NCBI GenBank assembly: GCA_947646735.1
Contig: CANTFK010000822.1
Span: 124,001-188,000, forward strand
DNA: 64,000 bases
From: Peronospora farinosa
Taxonomy: Eukaryota > Oomycota > Peronosporomycetes > Peronosporales > Peronosporaceae
Direction of reading: 5' to 3'
Of the stretch, positions 1 through 9,590 are shown piece by piece. The first letter of the stretch is position 1. Every line of letters starts with the position of its first letter. A program made the position numbers and the translations under genes. Below the pieces are notes generated by a model. The model was not told the DNA's origin, did not search any database, and worked only from the letters and a program-made list of their open reading frames with translations.

Positions 1-2382
1 AGCTGCGACGGTAATTTGTGCTTCGTCGGCGATAACGATCCTTCACCGCGCTCCACCAGGTCGACTTCTTTTCCAGCGTCATCCATGTAATCCACTTCGT
101 CCTCATAAGCTAACCACTGATCGTCGTAGTCCAAATTATCCTCGTCAGACTCGTCAGCGTCATTTTCATCGTCTGACAGACTCTCACCAGGTTCTTCTTC
201 TTCCCACTCATCATCACTGTCTATTGCGTAATCAAACTTTGAATATCGTGTGAACGGCCGGCGGCCGCCACGGAAAAGCCGGCTGCGAGTGCTGAAAGTG
301 CCATAATACGCTGGTCGGTTGTTCTCGTGAAACTGCAGTAACTTCATTACGCCCCACTTTGGGTAACGGTGGCGCCGACCGCTCCAGCCAAGAGCACAAT
401 TCAGGCCAGCATTTGTCCCATTTCGTTTGTGTTTCAGCGACAAGAAAACTGACTGCTGTGGGGAAGCAACAGATCCTGTGGTTAATGCAACCCCGGTGGA
501 ACCCAAGAAATTAATGGTTGCGTCCATGCGAGCAATCTTTGTACTCTTCTTTTCCACAAAGTCAGCAGTCTTCTCTGCATCACTGTCGCCTGTCATATCC
601 ATAATAGAGTCACTGGTTCCAGCGCCATTTGCCGCAAAGAAAGCCTTAAATTTCTTTTGCACCTTAAACGACTCGAGTTTCTTCTCCTCCACTTCGCGAT
701 CACGCTTTCGTTTCTCTTCACTCTTTGCCTCCTGACGCTCTAGATCAAGCCGCTTTTTCTCTTCGGTTGCATCACGCTTTTCTAGTTCCTTCGCCTCTCG
801 ATCTTTCGCCTTTTGTAATTCAGCAGCCACTACTAGCCCGAATTTCCCAACTTTTGCCTCTTCAGCACTCACTTTTGCCTCATCTACAGGCTTCTGATGC
901 AAGAGTTGGACCACCCTGGCCAATGTTTTCAATTGCTGCCCAAGACGCTTGCGATGTTTGCGCATGCGCTTTACGATTTTCTGTGCTTCATCCCCAAAAT
1001 ACTTTTCCAAGCTGCCTACCTCCCACACCCATAATGCAGCGACGCTGGTGTCTTCAAACACATTGGCCTTGGCAGGACGAACACCGTGTGGGATACGTTG
1101 TGCAAGCATCTTAATCTCCATTTCCATCGTCAGCAGTGCCCCACGGTTTACTGTATCTATGTCGAATCCGCTCTTTTCCTCTGTTGCCTTCATATCACCA
1201 TCATCTGCTTTCAAACCTTTCTTGAATGCAGCTAGTAGCTCTTCACACACCACTGATAGACTCGCAGACCGCCCCTGAATACCTTTTACGATCAAACACT
1301 TTATTTCGCGAGGAAATTCGACAATAGCGGGCATTGCAACTGTATTACCAGCGTTCATGGTAGAAAGCGCTTGATCCCGAAGCTTCTGCCACGTTTCATT
1401 CAACGCTTGTTGTGCTTTTTCCAGATCAACCGTGACATTCAAATCGCAATCTAGTCTAGCCCCATATATATCTTGCATGATCACGTCGCTTTTCTTATTC
1501 GAAAGTAAAAGATCTGAATACATTCTTGTCAGCTCGTCAGTCTTTATCTTGTATGTATCAACACGGGCCTGAGCAACTGGATCTAGAAGTGGCTCCACAG
1601 GGACAGGTTTAGCTACCACGGCAGCAGCTGCCGCTGCAGCATTTCCTTTCATCTTTTGCTGCCGACTCGTCGTCATCTTATTTGTCCCTTTACTATTCTT
1701 CGTCACTGGTGATACCACTTTTCTCCGTAACTTCTTCTTGTCATCAGTCTCTTTTGTTGCTTGTGTCACTATATCATTTTTTGGCTTTACTGTAGTTAGA
1801 TCCACAACATCAGTTGCATCTTCTTCTACATTTGAGTCCATTTTTTTCATTCTTGTCGCAGAATTATCATCACTAATATCGACAATCTCATTCTCCAAAA
1901 CAAGAGCATCATCTGAGATCAGAGCTCCAGCAGGAACAAAGTCTCCGCCCGTCTCAAGTTCAGCTCGAGCTCTTTTAGCTTCTGGTGTCTTGAACACGTC
2001 CTCATCATCAAGTTCTTCATCTTCTTCATCATCTCCAGCTACAGCATGAGGAGAGATGAAACGTACGGGCTTCGGCTGCTTCTTTTTTATTGAATCAGAT
2101 GCCTTGGCCTTGAGTTTTTTGGACTTGGGTTTTGTATTGGTTTGAGTTGGGATCGATTTTTTAGGCTCCGTTTTATCCCTGGAATTAACCTCCGAATTAA
2201 CTCGTCGCCTCTTGACCGATTTTGCGTCTGATTCCATCGTCTTGTCATCTGATTCTTGCTCACATTTGGTTGGTGAGAAAAAAGCATTAAGTGTCGCTTG
2301 TTTCGTTCCTTTCTTGGGCTACAAAGACAGCAGTAATTCAATCAAACGTCACTACGAGTAAGATCGGTCTTTTAATGGCCAT
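1..2382 (-). CDS. Chromatin assembly factor 1 large subunit (CAF-1 p150/FAS1-like), 3' end outside window
   Basis: This is the large subunit of the histone chaperone that deposits H3-H4 behind the replication fork. The strongest evidence is near the left edge (about 140-350), where the minus strand reads KLLQFHENNRPAYYGT, then SDDEWEEEEPGESLSDDE; this matches the conserved CAF-1 A domain and its acidic follow-on. Upstream lies a Lys/Glu/Arg-rich stretch (about 650-850) typical of the p150 KER region. Near the N terminus QATLNAFF (about 2277-2300) is a perfect PIP box for PCNA binding. The main frame meets a stop at 2319-2321 that coincides with a good acceptor (tttgtag), so I infer a first exon at 2356-2382 (start ATG 2382) and a 37-bp intron 2319-2355; that is short even for oomycetes, so the start is the least certain part. 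The gene continues past position 1. Confidence 0.88.
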
Positions 2383-3077
2383 GACGCACGTAATTGACCA
2401 CACTAAAAGACGTAAAGAATATAAAATAAAGATAAGACGAACCTCTGTCATATTAACCACACGTTGGGATGATGACGCCGTGAGAAACGAGCACGCGTTG
2501 CAACGATTCAAACGAATTGTTTGTTTGGTGCGTTATGTTGGCGTTTTTTATTACTTTGCAAAAGAGTGACTTGTATTTTATAAGAGTGACGTATAGTTTA
2601 CGATACCGTAAAACCTCGGTACGGTACTTCTCGATTTAACATCTAAGATTGTCCGTCTTTTATTGTCTCGTTTTGACCATTTCATGCTTTAAAACTTTAG
2701 TATCAGCTTCGCTTTGGGCACATGATTTCAACTTGGAGGTCGCCACTTTCCATCTTGTGATTCGCCACCTCATGGAATAAAAGAAACGAGAATTTTTGTC
2801 GTTGTTTGCCACAGATTTCGGTAGTGTCGTCAATGCAGAGAGAAACCCACACACGTTAATTTGAGACGGAAGAGGTCTCACCAGAATTGCCTCAGTCGTC
2901 TATTGATGCAGTGTCACCGTTTAGCAAAAAGTCTTCCAACTGCAGGTGCTGCCTGCCGGTTGGTTTTGGGGTGAAATTTGGGTGGGATCTCTGTAATTTC
3001 AAAAAACTTGGTGTCCAGCACCCTGCAACATGGGTGCAGCATTGCGCCAAATGGCTGTCCCCAATCGACTCTTTAAG
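2383..3077. other. Intergenic, CAF-1 to PHD gene
   Basis: About 0.7 kb between two minus-strand genes. It should hold the CAF-1 promoter and the 3' UTR of the PHD gene. I see no convincing gene. Confidence 0.5.
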
Positions 3078-6000
3078 TTATGAGTGTTTTAAAGAGAGAG
3101 TGGCTGCGATCCAGTGGCTGGTGTGTTTCAAGCTTCGCCTTACACGCTGCTGCAAGAGTTGTGAATGGTACAGAGAGTACGGGAACTGATGTACGTGCTG
3201 CAACGGGTTCAGCGGGTTGGAGTCGAGAGCATTGCTGGGGATGCAACAGGTGCAGTTGGAGCTGCTACGGATGCTGTTGGAGCTGCTGCGGGGGCTGCTG
3301 AAGCTGCTGCGGGGGCTGCTGAAGCTGCTGCGGGGGCTGCTGAAGCTGCTGCGGGGGCTGTTGGAGCTGCTGCGGGGGCTGTTGGAGCTGCTGCGGGGGC
3401 TGTTGGAGCTGCTGCGGGAGTTGTTGGTGTTGCTATGGGGGCTGTTACGAAAGCTATTGGGGCTGCCACGGAGGCTGTGGGGGCTACTAGGGGGGCTGTG
3501 GGGGCTGTTGGGTTTGCTACGGGGGCCGTTGGGGTTGCTACGGGGGCTGTTGGGGCTGCCATGGGCGCTGGTGGAGCTGCCATGGGTGCTGATAAAGCTG
3601 CCATGGAGGCTGCGACGGGGGCATCTACGGGGGCTGGGTGTTGGGGCTGCTATGGGTGATGTTGGGGCTGTCGCGGGATTTTGTAAAGCAATGATCGCTG
3701 GAGCTATGACCGTGGTTGGGGCGCGCGGCGAAGACTGGCCTGTTAAAACGCTTGCAGCGCTGGCACCACTCTGTATAAAAGACTTCGACATTGCATCCGA
3801 CTGCTCAGCAATGATTGTCTGCTCCGCTTCTGCCTGCGCTTTTCTAGCTTCGGCCACCTTCTTCGCTTCGAGTGCCTTTTCTCGTTCCAGTTGCTGCAAT
3901 CGTGCCTCCTCTTTGATGTAATATTCCTCAACCTCAGCCATCTGCGCTTCAAATTCCTCCCGTGACACGAAGCCCCGTGAATAAAGGCGCCGCTTCTCAT
4001 CGTCGCGAAGTTCCTCCGCAATGCGTTTCGTGACCTCAACATAAGAAGCGTCAATGTCAGCTGTAGCGTCTCCAATAAACTCTTTCCACCTTTTTCCAGC
4101 GGCTTTTGCGCTACTCTCTTCTGGCAATGGGTGGCTATCATCTTCGCCTGCAGTAGAGCTTGCCGTTTCAACGTCTTCCTCTGCTGAATCTTGATCACCC
4201 TCTTGGTTTTTATCGTCAGCGAATATCTCTTTTTCAGCAACTTCACCATCTTCTAGTGAGCTCCGCAGCGCCTTCAAATACGCTAAATACTCATTGTTAT
4301 GTTTGGCGTGTTCTTCATCTAGCTCGCTGTCATCAATCATCGAGCCAAGCTCGCAATTCCAGCAAATATTCTCATTACCGTTTTCCCTCGCACATTTCTT
4401 GTGGTAGTATTTTGTGCAAGTTGGACAGCGTATTAATCTGGAAGAAATGACCTTTTCCTCACACAGCTCACACATAATCCTCTCCGCATGTGTTCGTTTG
4501 CGCTCACTATCAAACGTCGGAACGTGCCACGTTCCTTTTCCTGATACATTTGCAGTTGTGTAGACTATAGTTTGACCATCAAATCGAGCTTGCTCATTAG
4601 AAAGTAAAGCACCTCGCTGGACTTCTCCCTTCGGCCCTGTGATGCGCTGGGTCGACGAAGGAGAGCCTACGCCACTATCTTCCGACTCACTCAAATTTGT
4701 GAGATCCACCACATCCAGCAAATTCAACTGTGAACGGCTCCCTTCGTCAGGATCACCCTCTTCATCGCCGTCATCATCTCCACACTCGCGCATAAATTCT
4801 AAAAACTCTGGACTGCAGTATCCCAAGACAGGCTGCTCCACAGGAGTTATTTCACGAGGTGCTGACTTGACCTTGACGAATCGAATTTCATCTGCATCAA
4901 AGGAAACAGTCGCCCCAGAAGGTGATGGCTTTTGACACTGCTGCAACTCACCTGATCGCCGAACTTCTTCAGGATGCTTCTTTTTTGGTATTAGCACATG
5001 AGCACAACCTGAATGTGTCGCAGGGGCACAAGACACCTTTAAGTTTGCAACAGTTGTAGACTGTGGTGTAACTGTTGCAAGAACTGCTGTTTTTGCTGTT
5101 AGCGCTGTTGTCGGTGTTGCCTTTATAGCCGAAGGTACATTTACCGCTGGCTTCTGCTTTACTGCTGGAGAACTTTTTGCTGACGTTACAGACTGAACGT
5201 TCAAACTTGATGTTTGACTTGGTAGCGACGATATTTCAGTAAATGCAACTGCCGGTACCTGGACAGGTGGTTTCACCGCTATAGGTGGCAGCTTTGCTGG
5301 TGCAGGTGGCAGTGCTGCTGACGCCACAGGTGCTTTTGATGGTGGGTAAGGTACGCTCGCACTTGGGGCTGCGGGTGGCAATTTTGCAGGTATTGTCATT
5401 GCGGGCGTTATCGACGATTTGGCAGGTGTTGTAATTGCAGGCATGGTCGAAGATGTTGCAGGTATTACTTCTGCATGCGTCGAAGGCGGCACCTTTGAGA
5501 CCGCAGACTCCAATGGCAATAAGACTGTGGGTTTTGTCGCAGATATGGTAATCGTGGCTGCGCTAAGAGCAGCAGATTTAGTTGTCGACAATGTAACCGT
5601 TGTCGCTTTTACTGGTTCCGCCACGTCATCTGCGTCATAATCTTCATATTTTGTTGCTACAATTGCTTCCGCAGACGTTAAAGATGCTTCAGTAGACGTA
5701 ATAGTTTTCGCTTTTACTGGTTCCACCACGTCATTTGCGTCATAATCTCCAGACTTCGCTGCTACAGTTGCTGCCGCAGACGTCAAAGATGCTCTAGTAG
5801 ACGTTATAGTTTTCGAAATCGGCGGGTGACTCCGTCTAGCCACCGCCAATCCATCAAAAGCAGTGACAAAATCCGATGCTCGGAATTCAATCGGGTCGAA
5901 TACTCGCGACTGAAATAGTGAGTCCTTTAGCATCAATTCGTCTTGCTCAGCCTCTTTCTCTTCCATCAATGTACCAGCAGCAGTATCCGACTCCATTGCA

Positions 6001-6761
6001 TCATTTGTCGTTACTGCGTCAAAAGTTGTATCCTCTGATATTATTTCCGGCATCGTCGTCAATAATGTTTCAATCTCTTTACCCTCCACAGTTGGTGGAA
6101 ATGTCGACTTTGCAGCTGTCTCCTCTGTTGGCCCAAATACCACCAATGTCGGTTCTGAAGCTATACCTTGATCACTTGTTGACGTGGCGTTAGCAGCATC
6201 TGTATCACCAGTAATTTCAGTAACTGTACGTCCTTTTTTTGCCGCTTGTTTCCTCATTTTGGCTACAGCATTCACCGATGGGAAATCATTGTCCACAAAT
6301 GTCACGAAAGGGAAAACACGACTTTGGAAGAGACTTTTGCTCTCTTCTTCGTGTTCATTATCAATTGATCTTGAGCAATTGTCCTCTTCTTGTCCTTGTC
6401 GCTTGTCTTGCTTGGAAACCTCGTCCACGTCGTCATTATCGTCGTCGTCGTCGTCATCATCGTCTGAAATTAAATCTATAATATCTGGCTTCTCATTGGT
6501 CATAATCTGATTATGCTTGAGTCTTTTATTAGAGGCATTTTTCGTCTTGTGGTGCCTCCTTTTCTTGCCTACTTGAATCTCATTTGATCTAGCACTTGAG
6601 GGTCCCAAAACGTAGCCATTTGTACTGCCTACTCGACGATGTGTCGTTGGATAAAAGCTCAATGACGTCTTGGGACGACATCTATCGCATAAATCATGCT
6701 CGGAATTAAAGTTAAGGCAACCACATTCCCGGCACGTCACACCTCGATCACCTCGAGCCAT
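3078..6761 (-). CDS. PHD-finger protein with Ser-rich heptapeptide-repeat tail, 1227 aa
   Basis: Single open frame starting at ATG 6761. Residues about 10-30 contain a small Cys cluster (CRECGCLNFNSEHDLCDRC) that looks like a zinc ribbon. An acidic D-run follows, then a long Ala/Thr/Ser/Pro-rich, presumably disordered middle. Around residues 757-800 lies a PHD-type zinc finger with the ordered ligands CELC, CPTC, YYHKKC and CWNC, which suggests reading of histone tails. After it comes an acidic segment, a Glu/Lys/Arg-rich helical segment (about residues 910-980) and a tail of SPRSSSN-like repeats. Function is inferred as nuclear and chromatin-linked; no specific orthologue is recognised. In the tail the other frames are also open, so a frameshift there cannot be excluded and the last 60 residues are uncertain. 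Confidence 0.8.
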   Translation of the reverse strand: MARGDRGVTCRECGCLNFNSEHDLCDRCRPKTSLSFYPTTHRRVGSTNGYVLGPSSARSNEIQVGKKRRHHKTKNASNKRLKHNQIMTNEKPDIIDLISDDDDDDDDDNDDVDEVSKQDKRQGQEEDNCSRSIDNEHEEESKSLFQSRVFPFVTFVDNDFPSVNAVAKMRKQAAKKGRTVTEITGDTDAANATSTSDQGIASEPTLVVFGPTEETAAKSTFPPTVEGKEIETLLTTMPEIISEDTTFDAVTTNDAMESDTAAGTLMEEKEAEQDELMLKDSLFQSRVFDPIEFRASDFVTAFDGLAVARRSHPPISKTITSTRASLTSAAATVAAKSGDYDANDVVEPVKAKTITSTEASLTSAEAIVATKYEDYDADDVAEPVKATTVTLSTTKSAALSAATITISATKPTVLLPLESAVSKVPPSTHAEVIPATSSTMPAITTPAKSSITPAMTIPAKLPPAAPSASVPYPPSKAPVASAALPPAPAKLPPIAVKPPVQVPAVAFTEISSLPSQTSSLNVQSVTSAKSSPAVKQKPAVNVPSAIKATPTTALTAKTAVLATVTPQSTTVANLKVSCAPATHSGCAHVLIPKKKHPEEVRRSGELQQCQKPSPSGATVSFDADEIRFVKVKSAPREITPVEQPVLGYCSPEFLEFMRECGDDDGDEEGDPDEGSRSQLNLLDVVDLTNLSESEDSGVGSPSSTQRITGPKGEVQRGALLSNEQARFDGQTIVYTTANVSGKGTWHVPTFDSERKRTHAERIMCELCEEKVISSRLIRCPTCTKYYHKKCARENGNENICWNCELGSMIDDSELDEEHAKHNNEYLAYLKALRSSLEDGEVAEKEIFADDKNQEGDQDSAEEDVETASSTAGEDDSHPLPEESSAKAAGKRWKEFIGDATADIDASYVEVTKRIAEELRDDEKRRLYSRGFVSREEFEAQMAEVEEYYIKEEARLQQLEREKALEAKKVAEARKAQAEAEQTIIAEQSDAMSKSFIQSGASAASVLTGQSSPRAPTTVIAPAIIALQNPATAPTSPIAAPTPSPRRCPRRSLHGSFISTHGSSTSAHGSPNSPRSNPNGPRSKPNSPHSPPSSPHSLRGSPNSFRNSPHSNTNNSRSSSNSPRSSSNSPRSSSNSPRSSFSSPRSSFSSPRSSFSSPRSSSNSIRSSSNCTCCIPSNALDSNPLNPLQHVHQFPYSLYHSQLLQQRVRRSLKHTSHWIAATLSLKHS
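3286..3425 (-). repeat. 21-bp tandem repeat encoding SPRSSSN/SPRSSFS heptapeptides
   Basis: About seven copies of a 21-bp unit (plus-strand core ctgctgcgggggctg followed by aag or ttgga). Because the period is a multiple of three, copy-number change keeps frame. Flanking degenerate copies extend to about 3640. Confidence 0.85.
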
Positions 6762-7777
6762 AAGTCGCTATTGTGAGTGGACGAGGCGATTGTCGAGAGC
6801 ACAACGATGATTGGATTAAAAGAAAGGATATCAATGTAGCCATGTTAACCAGAACTTTTTTTAGTTAGTTATACAGTAACTTCTATTACTTAATATAAAC
6901 TGGAAGGCGCTATTCATCACGACTAACCATCCCCCCGCCAATTTATTAAAATGGTGCTGGTGTTTGGCGACGAGTTCGGTCTGTGTGTTGGCGATATCTG
7001 ATATTGTCGACGTCGTACAGGAGCTTTCAAAGCAGCGGCAACATGCTGAAACTATGATAGAAATCGCTGTGTTAATGTCGTTGGCCGACCACGTGTCTGA
7101 ACTTGCAAGAAAATTGCAAATACAAGACATGGTTAAGCAGACAAGAATGAGACCTTTGATGTCATCGTCTGGAGATAAGAATTCAAGGACATTACTGTCT
7201 TTCTAATTGCCGATCCTTTTGTGTGTTTGATTATAACAACATAACCTTCCTGCTGTGGATGGGCCTTCGTTGCGACGGGCAAATTGCGGAGGTGCTGCTA
7301 AACATTCTGACCATATAAATTCTTAATACATCTTTGGGTGCGTAATGGCTTGCAAAAAGGTGCGTGATGAGTAACGCTTTCCTATAAACTGCGCGTAAAA
7401 TCATTCACTTGACTTTACTTCGATGCTGCTTCCCTCTTCGTTTTTGGCGTCGAAGATCACAAATCGAAAGTTTGATCCCGTACTGCGACTTTGTTGGTTG
7501 CTGATCAGAAAAAAACATTTCTGTAGCGTATGCCACGTGATCTTATTTTATTACATTGAGGAGTACTGCAGCATTATCGTCCTTCTCCGTTTTAGTCCAA
7601 GTCAGATGCTGTCAATATGTAACGATCACTGTAACGGGATTACACGATAACTGATTAATTGTATCCAAGTACATGGTAAAACCATAAATAACGCATATGA
7701 TGCATTACAATTAGTACTGGTCCTATAAAACGGCAGCAAGTGTGGGAGATAATATATAATACTACATGTAGGGTATT
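6762..7777. other. Intergenic, with a possible small coiled-coil exon at 6964-7206 (+)
   Basis: One kilobase between the PHD gene and the retroelement block. A plus-strand frame at 6964-7206 reads as a helical peptide (QELSKQRQHAET, LADHVSELARKLQIQDMV), which looks more protein-like than background. It lacks an in-frame ATG at its start, so it would need an upstream exon. I do not recognise it. The rest shows nothing definable. Confidence 0.3.
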
Positions 7778-8235
7778 TGTAATGGGGCACCCTCCAACTA
7801 TACTGATTACAGTATAGTATACTTTCACTGATTAAAGTGAAAGCAGGTGCCTCAAAACCTCACGTACACGTGAGCAGAGGAAGCTTATCAACTAAACAAC
7901 GCTTAGTTGAGAGGAAAAAGAAAAACTGTATTTAATATAGTTAATTATCTAATAAAACTAATCGGTTATAACCTATGTTAACTATATTAAACTACAACTA
8001 TGTATGTTGACAACTTGTCCTCCACTCATTGCGCGCGTCCATCGGTCATTGGTCAGCGCGTTGGTTGATATAATGGCCCATATCAACCAATGTGAGGGCA
8101 TCTCCAACTTCAAGGAGATCTAGGGACAATATTATAAGAAAAGGTAATATTGTCAAAATATTATTAGTTATAATAATATTTTTATTGACTCTTCATATAA
8201 GTGTCAATATTATGTAACGGGCTCACCCCGTTACA
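7778..8235 (-). repeat. 3' LTR of outer element (458 bp)
   Basis: Near-identical to 27730-28187. It contains a chain of short inverted repeats, for example actatactg/cagtatagt, ctttcact/agtgaaag, ctcacgt/acgtgag and gacaatatta/taatattgtc. Confidence 0.93.
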
Positions 8236-8250
8236 TCACCCCCCCTCAAC
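8236..8250 (-). other. Polypurine tract of outer element
   Basis: On the minus strand GGTTGAGGGGGGTGA lies directly against the 3' LTR, the position and composition expected for priming plus-strand DNA synthesis. Confidence 0.75.
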
Positions 8251-8334
8251 CAACAGTCACATTAGTGACTGTTTAGTGACTATGGGAAAGGAGCACTTGT
8301 TGAAATTTTTTTTATTCCAACATTTTCTCGTTAT

Positions 8335-8555
8335 GACAAAGTCAATGCGCGTCGCTGCTAAGGCAGCTAAGAGCTCGGCTGCACGCCTGTGTGCACCCGC
8401 TACTGAGGCTTCACAGCCTCAGACAGCAGACACTAATGTGTATGATGGAAGTCAACATCAGCCTGCAACGCCTGTTGCAGGTTCACGTAGCGCTTCGCCA
8501 CGTGAAGATGTTGACCCAGAGTTAGTCGTTGACTACTCTGGTGAGTCGGATGACG
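8335..8555 (+). pseudogene. Antisense gene of outer element, 5' part
   Basis: Open frame from ATG 8335, antisense to the element's gag-pol, beginning MTKSMRVAAKAAKS. It has a basic N terminus then Ser/Asp-rich sequence. It is cut at codon SGESDD by the nested element; the frame resumes exactly after the target-site duplication at 20804. I do not recognise the protein. Confidence 0.6.
8552..8555. repeat. Target-site duplication GACG, left copy
   Basis: Matches gacg at 20800-20803 on the other side of the inner element. Removing the element and one copy rejoins the outer antisense frame. Confidence 0.85.
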
Positions 8556-9492
8556 TGTGGTGGAGTGGATTTTCAAACAACGTGAGAGAACCACAAACAC
8601 ACACAGCGCCGGACTGCCGACTTACGGAGGGGGTACCCCGATACCGTGTCGCGTCAACCTTGGGTCTCACCTTGTGTACCCGTCGGCTTGGCTGGTCTTG
8701 CTCCTCGTTAGACGCAGAAGACTTAAAGACTTGGTCTTTGTATAGGACTTGGCCTTGGTGGTCCCCGAGTGGATATACTTCACTTGGGACCGGGTTTCTT
8801 GGGCTCAATCGACTTAGCCGAGAGCGATGCACCTGGTACTATGTACCCCTTTCGTGGCTGACTGTTCTTGGTCCTTGGACCCCTTTGTGTTCTTCCCCGT
8901 AGGGAAACCGCTTCCTGTAGCGGGTCGTAGAGTGTTGACACTTACTTGACACCTCAGGCCAACTATCCTGAGGTTCAACTTGCGTTGCTTGAGTCGTCTA
9001 ACACCTGCTGGACGTCGGGGGGACAAAGGGTATCCCGCCCGGAAGAGGTGAAGCGACGGAGAAGCTTAGGAGGGGCGCTTAAAGTTGCCACGTGTAATGC
9101 AAATTCGAGTGTGTTTATTTACCTTATTCTCTGTATGCTTTTCTTGCCTAACCTTAACCCTTTGATCTAGATAGTGCCACGTGTGGACTCTTGGAAGAAG
9201 AACTGGCTCCATGTTACCTGCACTTTCTGTAATCTTCGATATTCTGTGTACCGATTCTGCACTCTCGGACATTAGGGCTCTGGGCCCCTGGGTCCCTGGG
9301 CCCCTGTACCCCTGGGGCCTGTGCTGACTCCGCACGTATGGGTCCTTATATTCTTAATACGGCGGGGCCTGGTGTATGGTTGTAAATCCGCGAGGCCGGG
9401 TCGTGGTCACTCCCTCGGGGAAGTGACCAGAAGTTCTCTTGCTCTCCGTTCCATCTCCCTTAAACTCCAACTTTCCCTGGCACTTCACCACA
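8556..9492 (-). repeat. 3' LTR of inner element (937 bp)
   Basis: Direct repeat of 19863-20799. It includes a short GC-rich run of gggcccctgg-type units around 9268-9318. On the minus strand the internal sequence next to it (GAGCAGGGGACAGC) is purine-rich and is the candidate polypurine tract. Confidence 0.93.
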
Positions 9493-9590
9493 GCTGTCCC
9501 CTGCTCGCTGGTCTTTCGAACTGCGGTAAGACCACGTGCACCCTTGTCCAAACTCCTCGAATTAACAGTAAGTGATCCTACGTCGCTCGG

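Noticed and set aside
3165..3659. Plus-strand Ala/Gly-rich open frames opposite the PHD gene tail
   Set aside because: They are products of the 21-bp repeat read on the other strand; low complexity and no start context or homology.
8201..8902. A continuous 233-codon plus-strand gene across 8555
   Set aside because: It fuses the true antisense gene of the outer element to LTR sequence of the inner one; the part after 8555 is chance coding in the LTR and is repeated at 19862.
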